Positions 21,005 through 29,498 of a DNA stretch of 64,000 bases are shown piece by piece. The stretch spans positions 29,923,493 to 29,987,492 of the forward strand of contig OX419759.1 of the NCBI GenBank assembly GCA_948567375.1. The letters run 5' to 3'. Below the pieces are notes generated by a model. It saw only the letters and a list, made by a program, of their open reading frames with translations. It had not been told where the DNA came from and did no database searches. A program made the position numbers and the translations under genes. Numbering within the stretch: position 1 is the first letter of the stretch; every line of letters begins with the position of its first letter. Origin of the DNA: Lunularia cruciata. Taxonomy: Eukaryota > Streptophyta > Marchantiopsida > Lunulariales > Lunulariaceae.

Positions 21005-22193
21005 GCTCCTAGTAGGCAGCTCAAAATCTCCTACTAGGATTCCTTATTTCCTTGATCATTCTGCTCCACAAACCCCATTTAGGCAACTTGTTGAGGTCGC
21101 CCATTCTTAAGTGGACATTCAACAATGCGATGTCCCATTTGGTGACAATAAAAATAACCACCATTTTGTCACAGTCTTTCTCTATCCATTGTATCCAAGT
21201 GGTCTCCGTTGGATAGCATCAATCTCCATTGGTGCTGGTTCCTCCACCCGTGCATAATGTATTGGTAGGCTTTGTGTAGGTCAAGGTCAAGACCAAGTTG
21301 TTGCAACCAAGGAATCAAAGTGCTCAGCCAATTGCATGGCTTCTTCCATGTTTTTGGTTCTTTCATGGTCACCTCTAATTTGGTTTGTGACTTCAAGCCC
21401 CTCACAAATCAATCTAGAACTTCATCTTTTTTTGTATCTAGAATTTACATGATGATATTCTAAAATTGCATGATGTAGCTCCTTACAGAGCCAATTTGCT
21501 TTGACTCCACCAATTTATCTAGTGCGGCTTAGGTGGTATTTATAGTTTGAAATTGACCAAGTATTGCATCCTTGAATTCCACCCATGTTAATATTGGTTC
21601 AACAATTTGTCGTTCAGCTCCCTCTACTTAGAATCACCACCAAAGTTTAGCCACACCATCCAATTGGCTAGAAGCCAAGAGAATCTGTTTCGGTTCATCT
21701 TGAAGATTGGTAGCTTCAAAGTAACATTTGCAGCCAAACACAAAATTCTCCATTATGCTTGGAAGATTCTTGCTTTCAAACACCTTGGTTTTTGGAAATC
21801 AGATTTGATCTTTGCCATCTCAAATTGGTGCTCTCTCTATGTGTTCTTGTTGTTGCTGGGCTTGTTTATCCAACAATTGAGTAAGGTGCTTGATTTGTTG
21901 TCATATAGCAAAGATAACATCGGTTTTGTTGCTAAGGCTACTACTCTATCCCACTACTTTCAATATATCCAATTTATTAACACATAGATGCAACACGTCC
22001 GCCATTCTCCATAAGTTACAAAAGGAAGTATCAAGGGATCCTCCAACAAGGTGATCATATATAGAAAATCCTACCCAAAGCTCAAGGTGATGAATTGTGT
22101 GAACCAATGCTTGGGTAGTACTTGGACACAAAAATCCCAATGGTGTGGTAAACGTAGATTTGGTTGTCCATATATTCCATCCAAAGCATTCTT
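21005..22193 (-). pseudogene. gag: Chromovirus gag
   Basis: Zinc-knuckle remnant YFYCHQMGHRIVECP at about 21,120-21,165; the first Cys of C-x2-C-x4-H-x4-C reads Tyr. Upstream fragments (21,169-21,405 and about 21,480-21,960) carry gag-type sequence in several frames on the minus strand. Plus-strand open stretches here (e.g. 21,607-21,987) are shadows. It follows the iMet primer site directly. Confidence 0.6.
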
Positions 22194-22205
22194 GCTCTGA
22201 TACCA
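22194..22205 (-). other. Primer-binding site (tRNA-iMet), chromovirus
   Basis: The minus strand reads TGGTATCAGAGC, the canonical plant initiator-tRNA-Met primer site, one base after the 5' LTR end. Exact 12-base match. Confidence 0.9.
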
Positions 22206-22206
22206 A

Positions 22207-22572
22207 TGTAAAAGATCGAGACCAAGAAGAGAAATAGGAGAATGGAAGCTCATATAAGGACACTTGAATGAGAGAAAACTCTGATTGCCTAGCATGAGCT
22301 TTGGCTCTTGTATTTATAAGGGGCAAACAAGGCCCTTGAGAAGCTTCTCAAGTAGCTTCCTTGAGCCAATTTCTTGGAGTGCAAGCCAAGTTAACTGGGA
22401 AGCTTCTCAAGAAGCTTCCTTCTAGAAGTTACCTACTTGGGGTGCAAGCTAAGCTAGCCAAGAAGTTCTCCAAGAAGCTTCCTAGATACTTCTAGAATAT
22501 TCTAGGCTAATTTTTCTTATTTGCTACTTTGTTAGCCGTACTAACTTTGTCAATAAACTCCATATTGTTACA
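22207..22572 (-). repeat. Chromovirus 5' LTR
   Basis: 366 bp. On the minus strand it starts TGTAACAATATGG and ends CTTTTACA, followed by the primer site. It holds a good TATA box (CTTATAAATAC at about 22,310-22,320) about 105 bp before the LTR end, and GAA/TTC clusters upstream of it. Confidence 0.85.
22399..22502 (-). promoter_or_regulatory. Heat-shock-element-like clusters upstream of chromovirus TATA
   Basis: TTCtaGAAtaTTC at 22,490-22,502 is a perfect three-unit site. GAAgcTTC, a 4-bp gap, GAAgcTTC and TTCtaGAA lie at 22,399-22,428. More GAAgcTTC units lie at 22,338-22,350 and 22,473-22,481. All are 20-190 bp upstream of the TATA box at 22,310-22,320, a natural position for heat-responsive activation. 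Confidence 0.5.
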
Positions 22573-22719
22573 ACATGGAGTGTTTGACCCGAGTTGCATT
22601 TCCCATTCAGCAAACTAATTAGGTTCCAAGATAGGAACAAAGTGAGGAAGAAGAGGTGGTGTACCAAACCCAAGAGGTACAATCTCAAGCAAGCAAATTG
22701 TACCAAGGTCCAAGGTATA
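22573..22719 (+). pseudogene. gag: Family A gag continuation after chromovirus
   Basis: Short Lys/Arg/Gln-rich sequence (FQDRNKVRKRRW, TKPKRYNLKQANCTK in one frame) of the sort that follows a gag zinc knuckle. It is the likely continuation of the gag cut at 7799. It is ended at about 22,720 by the internal end of a minus family B fragment. Confidence 0.45.
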
Positions 22720-23575
22720 AGTTTTCTAACATAATTTCAGCCCTCTCCTCCCCTAAAGTTCTCTCCAAGTGAGCTCTCATAGCCTCCTTCTGTCTAATAT
22801 AGAATTGTACGCAAAACATTAACTTGCCTTCTAGAGAGGTCCCAACAATGGAACCAAAAATGTGAGCCGGCCTATTTCTCACTCAAGATGAACCTATGAT
22901 GGCTATTATGGTAGCACACCATGGACTAAGAAGGCAAAGAACCCTAATTCCATCATACTCATCCAAGGCTAACACTCCAAAACTCAAGACATTGCTCACT
23001 AGAGAACTCAATGAGAGAAAGATAGTTGCAAATAAAAGGATGTTGAGTACTTCCTCATCCCTTGTCTATATACTTGTGAAATAGTTACACACTAAAGTTA
23101 CTATTTACCAGAGTCACTCAAGTTATTATTTACCACAGTAACTCAAGTTACTAGGCTAAAATTCAAATAAAGTCAAAAAGTATAAAGGAACATCCATCCA
23201 CATGTGCATATTCCACTAAGCATCTAATCTTATCTTGACCCAACAACTAAGTCAAGAATTAGTTCACATGGACTATCCTTGGACTATAAAAGAATCCAAA
23301 ACAAAAAGGCTTGCGGGCCCAAGATTTGTCAACTCTTTCCTCAAAGCCAAACACCTAGGAATAACACCAAGTCAACACACTAGAATCCAAAATAGTGGTG
23401 CTCATCTTTTCCACTTCCTCTAAAGTAAGGTCCCCTCTATTTTATCTATGACAAACTTTAGCTAATCATGACTAATGTAGAACCATCCTTTCTCTATATA
23501 GATAATATCTTTCAAGTACTTGTTATACTAAGCTAAATATCACAATACCACACACATACACAAATGGGTGTTATA
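22720..23575 (-). mobile_element. Family B 5' LTR plus 140 bp leader (truncated copy)
   Basis: LTR 22,861-23,575 on the minus strand (start TATAACACCC, end GGCTCACA), primer site on the minus strand at 22,840-22,856, then the family leader to 22,720, where it stops. TATATAGAC-like sequence near 23,070 replaces the TATA box. The plus frame 22,896-23,084 is a shadow also present at 17,413-17,598 (minus). Confidence 0.8.
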
Positions 23576-24049
23576 GGCCATCATTGCTTCTCAATTACCA
23601 AATGTATTGTCGCTCCTTGTTATAGGCTTCAAATCGGGATGGAAGTGAGATATAACCTTCTTCTTCTCATTGCCACTCAACAAGTTCAACTTGAGGTAGA
23701 AATGCACTGCAAAAGGAACAAAATAGTGCGGTGGTGTCAAACTCCTCCAATTCAACACCATCTGCCTTGTCTGCTAATAGAAACAATTTGCCCAGTTGAT
23801 TGGCTCTCCTATAAACATCTTATGGAAGAACACTGGCTGTTGCTTCATAATGTAGGTAGCGTTCTCAGACTTAAACAACGCCATCATCACCCCTACAATA
23901 CTTCCCCGATAAGTCCCACCTTGTACCCATTCTTTGTACACTTTGAGGTGAATGAATTTCTGATCCTTTGGGTTTCTTTTGCACCTTCTCCCTTCCCCAA
24001 GAACATAACCCATGCTCTTCTCCATTGACTCTTCCTAACCCTAGTCTCC
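23576..24049 (-). pseudogene. Family A U3 ORF fragment, middle block
   Basis: The minus frame 23,774-24,025 holds the conserved block GSIVGVMMALFKSENATYIMKQQPVFFHKMFIGEPINWANCF. The stretch to 23,576 continues towards the HFYL and HFHPDL part. One stop and shifts. It abuts a plus LTR tail at about 24,050. Confidence 0.6.
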
Positions 24050-24490
24050 AATCAAGGCAATGCAATGACAAATCTATGAGCAATTTTAGTGTTGGCAATA
24101 TTCTGCATTTGAGATCACCACATTGGATTGATGCAAAGTAATCTTGATTGAGGAAGTTATGCCTTCAATGGAGGGTGGAACGCAATTCCAAGCTGAAGTC
24201 ATTTCATGGTGAAGAAGCTTTCTTTAAGAAGAACTAAATCATCACAATCAAGATTGTTTTGGACAGATTTGAAGTATTGTGATTATGGGTATGGTCTTTG
24301 TGTGACAAGACTATGATCTAATGCTTATGACTCTTTTTTGAATGTGGTTTCTACTCAAGAGATTAAAGATGAAATCAAGAACAATTTTTTGGTTACTATT
24401 TAACTTCATATATGACCATTTCTGACTTGTATCTTTGAGGGAACAAATTGTTACTTTCTGATTACCTCAAAAGTGATACTAGTTGGGTCA
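24050..24490 (+). mobile_element. Family A LTR tail (R/U5)
   Basis: Starts in the middle of R/U5 (the 'caatgacaaatctatgag' segment) and ends at 24,490 in GGGTCA. No primer site follows: RNase H sequence starts at once, so a deletion joined the LTR end to pol. Confidence 0.7.
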
Positions 24491-25980
24491 CAACACTACA
24501 ACATTTGGTGAAGAAGAAGGATATGTCCAAGAAAATTGCAAGATGGATCTTATTGCTACAAGAATTCACAAACTTAGTACAAGTAAAGAAGGAAGCTTTG
24601 CATTCAAATATGGACTTTCTGTCTAGGTTAGAAACTCAAGACCAAGATTTGGAGGTTGACGACCGGTTTCTCAATGAAGAATTGTATCATTTGATGGTAG
24701 TACAAAGTATGAGGTATGTGGCATAATATCACTATCTGCATACTTACTAGTGTCATGAGTGACTGGACCCAAAGTAGAGGGCAGTCTTCCTCAAGAAAAT
24801 GTGACCGTACAAGCTGAAGCACAACATTTTATTTAAAATGGGTGAAGATGAAGTACTTCAAAGATGCTTGGAAGCATACAAAGTTGGAGGAGTAATTGAG
24901 CATTAGGGGGACACTATGCCTTGAAGAACATTGTAAAGAAAAATCTTGCAGCGGAGTATTGGTGGCCTATAATGTATAAGGATACTCAAGCCCATATCCA
25001 AAGTTGTGGTGCGTGTTAAACAACAAGAAAGCCAACGGCTACTACCAATGGCCTTTGAGACCAATTTGCCATTGGTCCCATTTGAGAAATGGGGAATTGA
25101 TTCAACTAGCAACCTAATTCACAAGAAAGAGACACATCTTGGTCTGCATTGATTTTGCTACTAAGATGGTTGAAGCCATGGCAACTCGGTGGAATGATGC
25201 GGAAACTATTGCCAAATTTTTCTTTTGAAACATCATTTCCATATATGGATGTCCTTTGGAATTCGTCAATGATCAAGGGACTCATTTTTTGAACCCACCT
25301 GTGGAGGAATTAGCCAAGTACTTCCAAATAGAACATCAAAAGACAAATCCTTACAACCCTAAAGCAAGTGGATTGATAGAGAAGGCAAAAGGGTTGTTGT
25401 GTAAAATTTTGAACAAGGTGACTATCAATTATACCTACAATTGGGATACAAAGCTACCTATAGCTTTGTGGCCATATAGAACCACCAAAAAGATTACAAC
25501 CAAGCAATTTCCATATTCTTGACAAACGGATTGCATCCCATCCTACCATTTGAATTTGAAGTACCATCATATTGTATTCTTTGCAAGGAATGATTGTCAA
25601 AGGAAGAAAGTCAAGATCTTTGGATCCATCAATTGATGGAATTAGAAGAGAAAAGAGATAATGCAATGCAAACCATGAAAGAGATACAAGAACAATGGAA
25701 AGTCAGACATGACAAGCAAATAATGCTTATTACTGTTTGGGAGGGAGATTTGGTATTATTGTATGACAATTGCCAAATATTTTCCCTAGGCAAATTGCAC
25801 CTTTGGTGGATGAGGGCCATATTGAGTCTTCAAAATTTATGGCAATGGCTCCCTTCAACTTGCAGACCTAGATGGGAATCCATTTGCCACTTGAGTGAAT
25901 AGGTGGAGAGTCAAAAAATATTGGACCATAGTCTGAAACATGTAAAGAAGAGAGAGATGATGTTTGCGGAGACACTCACT
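24491..25980 (+). pseudogene. Family A pol remnant: RNase H end to integrase C-terminus
   Basis: RNase H tail (LQHLVKKKDMSKKIARWILLLQEF, NMDFLSRLETQD), then integrase zinc-finger region, WGID near 25,090, a core segment FVNDQGTHF ... YNPKASGLIEKAKG at 25,256-25,400 (second Asp and Glu of DDE), and the C-terminal part with DLVLLYDN (about 25,745-25,770). Many stops. The order and sequence match the integrase end at 61,411-61,674. The segment stops at gacactcact, just where the polypurine tract of the intact copy would come. Confidence 0.7.
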
Positions 25981-25981
25981 A

Positions 25982-26925
25982 TGACAACCCAATAAGTAAC
26001 AGTTTGTTCCCATGAAGATACGAGTCAAAAATGGCCAAATACATAATAAAACAATAACCAAACAGTTCTTCTTAGTTGGATCTTTAATCTCTTGGGTAGA
26101 AATCACAACCAAAAGAGAGTAACAAGTGCTAAATTTGCAATCTTATCATAGATCACAACACCCATAATCACAATCTTTCAAATTTTTCCAAATCAATCTT
26201 GATTGTGATGATTCAATTCTTCCAAAGTAGGCTACTTCACCACAAAACAACTTTGCCTTGGAATCGTGCTCCACTCTCCACTAAATGCACATCTTCCTTA
26301 ATCAAAGTTGCTTTGCATCAATCTAGAGTTTCACTCACAATTGTAGAATACTACCAACACTATGATTCTTCCTTGATTCATCAAGGCATTGCTTTGATTG
26401 CTATCCACTCAAAATCAAACACACAGAATGCATTAAAGCTATAGAATCCATCATCTAACACACTCAAACTTGCACTTTGGACTTCTACAAACACACACAA
26501 AAACACAAAAACACACACAAAGGATTGATACTCAAAATTATGCTAAAATAATGAGCACTAAGTTACAACACTTTTCTTTACTCAACTTCAAAATAATAGT
26601 ATTGAATAACAACTCAGTGCAAATGCTTCCTTTAAATAAGTAGAGCATTATGAAAATTATCTAAATATATACCATTTCAATAACTACTTTACCAAGTTGT
26701 AGATCTGAAATGACATTTCACTTCTTTATATCTGCCTCCTCAAATCTCTAACCCATTACTAATCTGATCCAATGTCTATCTCAACTTTAGCTTCTACACC
26801 CAAATTACCTTCAATTGTTTCCTCTACTTCAAGTTCCACTACAACTTCTTCTACTATAACCTTTTAGTCTAAACTGAAATTGAAGTCATCACTACACTAT
26901 CTACCTTCTCTTCCTCTATTCTAAT
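25982..26925 (-). mobile_element. Family A LTR tail, inverted (U3 ORF end + R/U5)
   Basis: The minus strand ends TTGTCA at 25,982. It contains the R/U5 and the last part of the U3 frame (GLxxxEVDS... region, 26,740-26,925, degenerate). A (CA)-rich run with 'aaaacacaaaaacacaca' lies near 26,490-26,520. It stops exactly where a plus LTR starts at 26,926. Confidence 0.7.
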
Positions 26926-29455
26926 TGTGGTACCCACATTTGTTGATTTTTATAAGTTATCAAGAAGAAGTGTATTGTTGAAGCCGCATTGATGGTTAAT
27001 AAATAAGAAAAGAGAAGAATTGTGTGTTTGGCATGAGCTCAAAGAAGCCAACTTTTGGGTCAGAGTGAGAAGGACTCAGGTTGTAATTATGGATCATATC
27101 AGATGCACAACTTGATCCAAAGAACCAGTAACAACTTTTCCTTGGGTCTAGCCAATCAAGAAAGTATGTGTAAAGAAAGCGACTACCTTGAGATCAAGAT
27201 GACATTGAGAGTGACAATAAATAGACACAAAAATTGGCATGTCAAGTAAAGATTGACTAAAAGATGACCAAGAACTTCTTCAATGAAGTCAATGATACGT
27301 GTCATGACTAAGATTGAGACTTCATTGAAGGAGTTCTGAAATGTCATGATGATATCCCATGCCTCTCAATAGTTGTCTCAAAGGAGTTAGGATCTTGGGT
27401 TTTGGGGAAGTTTTGATCTTTCAAAGACCAAGAGTGAGGAAGCACATGATGCCACCAAAGAAAAGTAAGCAAAATGCGGCAAGGATTTTGCAATTCATCA
27501 ATTAGATGTAGTAGCAAGGATCAAAGTCTTGAGCAGACTTTGCATCACCTTTTTGGCATGGAATTTGAATTTGAGCTTTCCAAGGTTCATGGCAAAAATT
27601 GCTATCAGCAATTGCAAAGATGGTCGTAAGATAGAGGAGAAGAGAGGAAATCCAGTTTGATGGATTGAGTTGGATTGGAGATAAGTCTTGGGGAGAAAAG
27701 TAGGGGAAGTAGGAAAAGTAACCTTTTATCAAAAGTATGATTCTTTAGAAGAAATTGACAAGGTGAAGAATTCTTTCAATACGCCTTGCACCAAGAATGG
27801 ATATGAGGTAGATAGCTATAGAGACCTAATATGAAGGGGGATAGTCAATGCAATAATGGCCATGTTTAAGGCAAAGCAAATTGTAATACACATTTGTGCA
27901 TGTCTGTGCTATTATGATATTTAATTTGGTATTATAAGTACTTGAGAGATATTATTTATATAGAGATACAGGATGGTTCTACACTAGTCATGATTAGCAA
28001 AAGTTAGTCATAGCTAAGATAGAGAGGACCTTACTTTAGAGGAAGTAGAAAAGATGAGCACCACTAATTTAGATACTAGTGTGTTGACTTGGTATTATTC
28101 CGATGTGTTTGGCTTTGAGAAAAGAGTTGAGTACTCTTAGACTCACAAGTCTTTTTTTTTTGGATTCTTCTATAGTCCAAGGATAGCCCATATGAAGGAA
28201 TCCTTGACTTAGTGGTTGGGTCAAGATAAGACTACATGCTTAGGAGAATAGTCCCATGAGTATGGAACTCCTTTAGTTGTTTGACTTTATTTGACTTTTA
28301 GCATAGTAACTTGAGTTACTTCAGTGATAAGTAACTTTGGTGTGTAACTATTTCACAAGTATATAAAGTAGGGGTAAGGAGGTACTCATCATCCTTTCAT
28401 TGAGTTCTCTTGTGAACAATGGTTTGAATTCTTGGGTTTTAGCCTTGGAGTAGTATGATAGAGTTGGGGTTGTTTACTTTCTTAGTCCATGGTGTGCTAC
28501 CATAATAGCAATCAGAGGTTTATCTTGAATGAGAGACAGGCCGGCTCACATTTTTGGTTCCATTGTTAGGACCTCTCTAGAAGGCAAAGTAATGTTCCAC
28601 ATAAAATTCTATATTGGACAAAAGGATGTGAAGAGACTCTAGAGTTAAGGAGTAAACTAACTTGAGGAGAGAAGGAAGACAAAGAACTTTGGGTTGAGGC
28701 AGTTCTTTAGGAGAAGAGTTTTGATACCTTGTAGGAGAACTTCTTGAAGTGCAATGAAGAGTTGAAGGAGCAGAAGTTGTCATTCAAGAAGATGAAGAGT
28801 GAAGTCGCTGATGTGAGGGTTAGAAAGCATACACTCAAAGCCAATTGCAGCAGTAGTGGAGCAAGAGCTGGAGAGTCTGAGAAAGAGTGCAGCAAAGAAG
28901 GATCAAGCCTAGCAATGGGAGCTAATTGTTAGACATCTTGAAGAAAGACATATTGTGGGGTTTGATCAGAAGTGTAGAAGCTCAACTAGTGTAGTATGTG
29001 GAAGAGAAAGAAGCATTGAAGGCAAAATTTGAGGGTGAGTTGAAGATGTATCAAAATGAGTTGGAAGTAGAGCAAAACAAGGAGAAGGTAGTTCCAAGTA
29101 TGGAGTCAGATTCAAAAGGAGCAATTGTTGTGGAGTTGAAGGTGATGTTGAGTACTGATGTTGAGGTTAAGTTGGAAGAGGCAAGATTGCACAAATTGAA
29201 GTTGTTGGTGCAGGAGATGAGGAAGAGGAAGGCAAAAGACATTGAATTAAATAATTTGTTGATTTGCTTGAGAGATCTTGTAGAAAAAAAGATGTTGGAG
29301 ATTGGAGACAATGAAAGTCTCAGACTAGATCTTGTTAGATCAGACTTGGATAAACTTTGTAGTGAGGTGAAGATAAATGAGAAGTCCAAAGTTGTAGAGA
29401 TAGGAGTGCAAGTGTGTTCAAGTGAGTTGCCTGAGACATTAGGGGAGAGTAGGTA
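26926..29455 (+). mobile_element. Family A LTR head, interrupted by a family B LTR
   Basis: Starts TGTGGTACCCACA at 26,926, runs through the leader and start of the U3 frame (about 27,448 on) to 27,881, is cut by family B (27,882-28,625), then continues with the coiled-coil region to 29,455, where the reverse LTR begins. Missing R/U5. The missing tail corresponds to the inverted piece at 25,982-26,925. Confidence 0.7.
27882..28625 (+). mobile_element. Family B LTR plus short leader
   Basis: LTR 27,882-28,550 (TGTAATACAC...GGCTCACA), primer site TGGTTCCATTGTTAGGA at 28,555-28,571, then leader to about 28,625. TATATAAAG at about 28,359. No gag follows; the family A coiled-coil frame resumes. 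The U3 frame of family A loses several hundred bases across this insertion. Confidence 0.8.
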
Positions 29456-29498
29456 TGACAACCCGACAAGTATCACTTTTGCAGTAATCATTAAGTAA
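28998..29498 (+). CDS. Family A U3 protein, coiled-coil segment (chimeric end)
   Basis: 166 open codons. Coiled-coil heptads rich in Glu/Lys (EKEALKAKFEGELKMYQNELEVEQ), the conserved block LHKLKLLVQEMRKRKAKDIELNNLL, then LRLDLVRSDLDKL and VVEIGVQVCSSELPETLGES. The last 14 or so codons read into the reverse LTR that starts at 29,456, so the natural tail is missing. One of the longer uninterrupted pieces of this protein. Confidence 0.5.
   Translation: MEEKEALKAKFEGELKMYQNELEVEQNKEKVVPSMESDSKGAIVVELKVMLSTDVEVKLEEARLHKLKLLVQEMRKRKAKDIELNNLLICLRDLVEKKMLEIGDNESLRLDLVRSDLDKLCSEVKINEKSKVVEIGVQVCSSELPETLGESRYDNPTSITFAVIIK

Larger units (their letters stand above)
7800..22572 (-). mobile_element. Family C chromovirus (Ty3/gypsy), nested and itself interrupted
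   Basis: Minus-strand element with 5' LTR 22,207-22,572, iMet primer site, gag, protease, RT, RNase H, integrase, chromodomain, polypurine tract (about 8214-8224) and 3' LTR 7800-8213. A complete family B element (8429-17,636) sits between integrase and chromodomain. It entered the zinc-knuckle region of a family A gag. I could not see a clean 5-bp target duplication (CAGGC left, ACATG right). All coding parts are degenerate. Confidence 0.8.

Noticed and set aside
22896-23084. 62-codon protein, also at 17,413-17,598 on the other strand
   Set aside because: Lies wholly within family B LTRs, has no start context or domain, and reads antisense to the LTR.
26460-26525. CA-rich run as a microsatellite of interest
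   Set aside because: Short and imperfect, and the same place in other R/U5 copies holds a variable CA-rich segment (e.g. 34,138-34,152).
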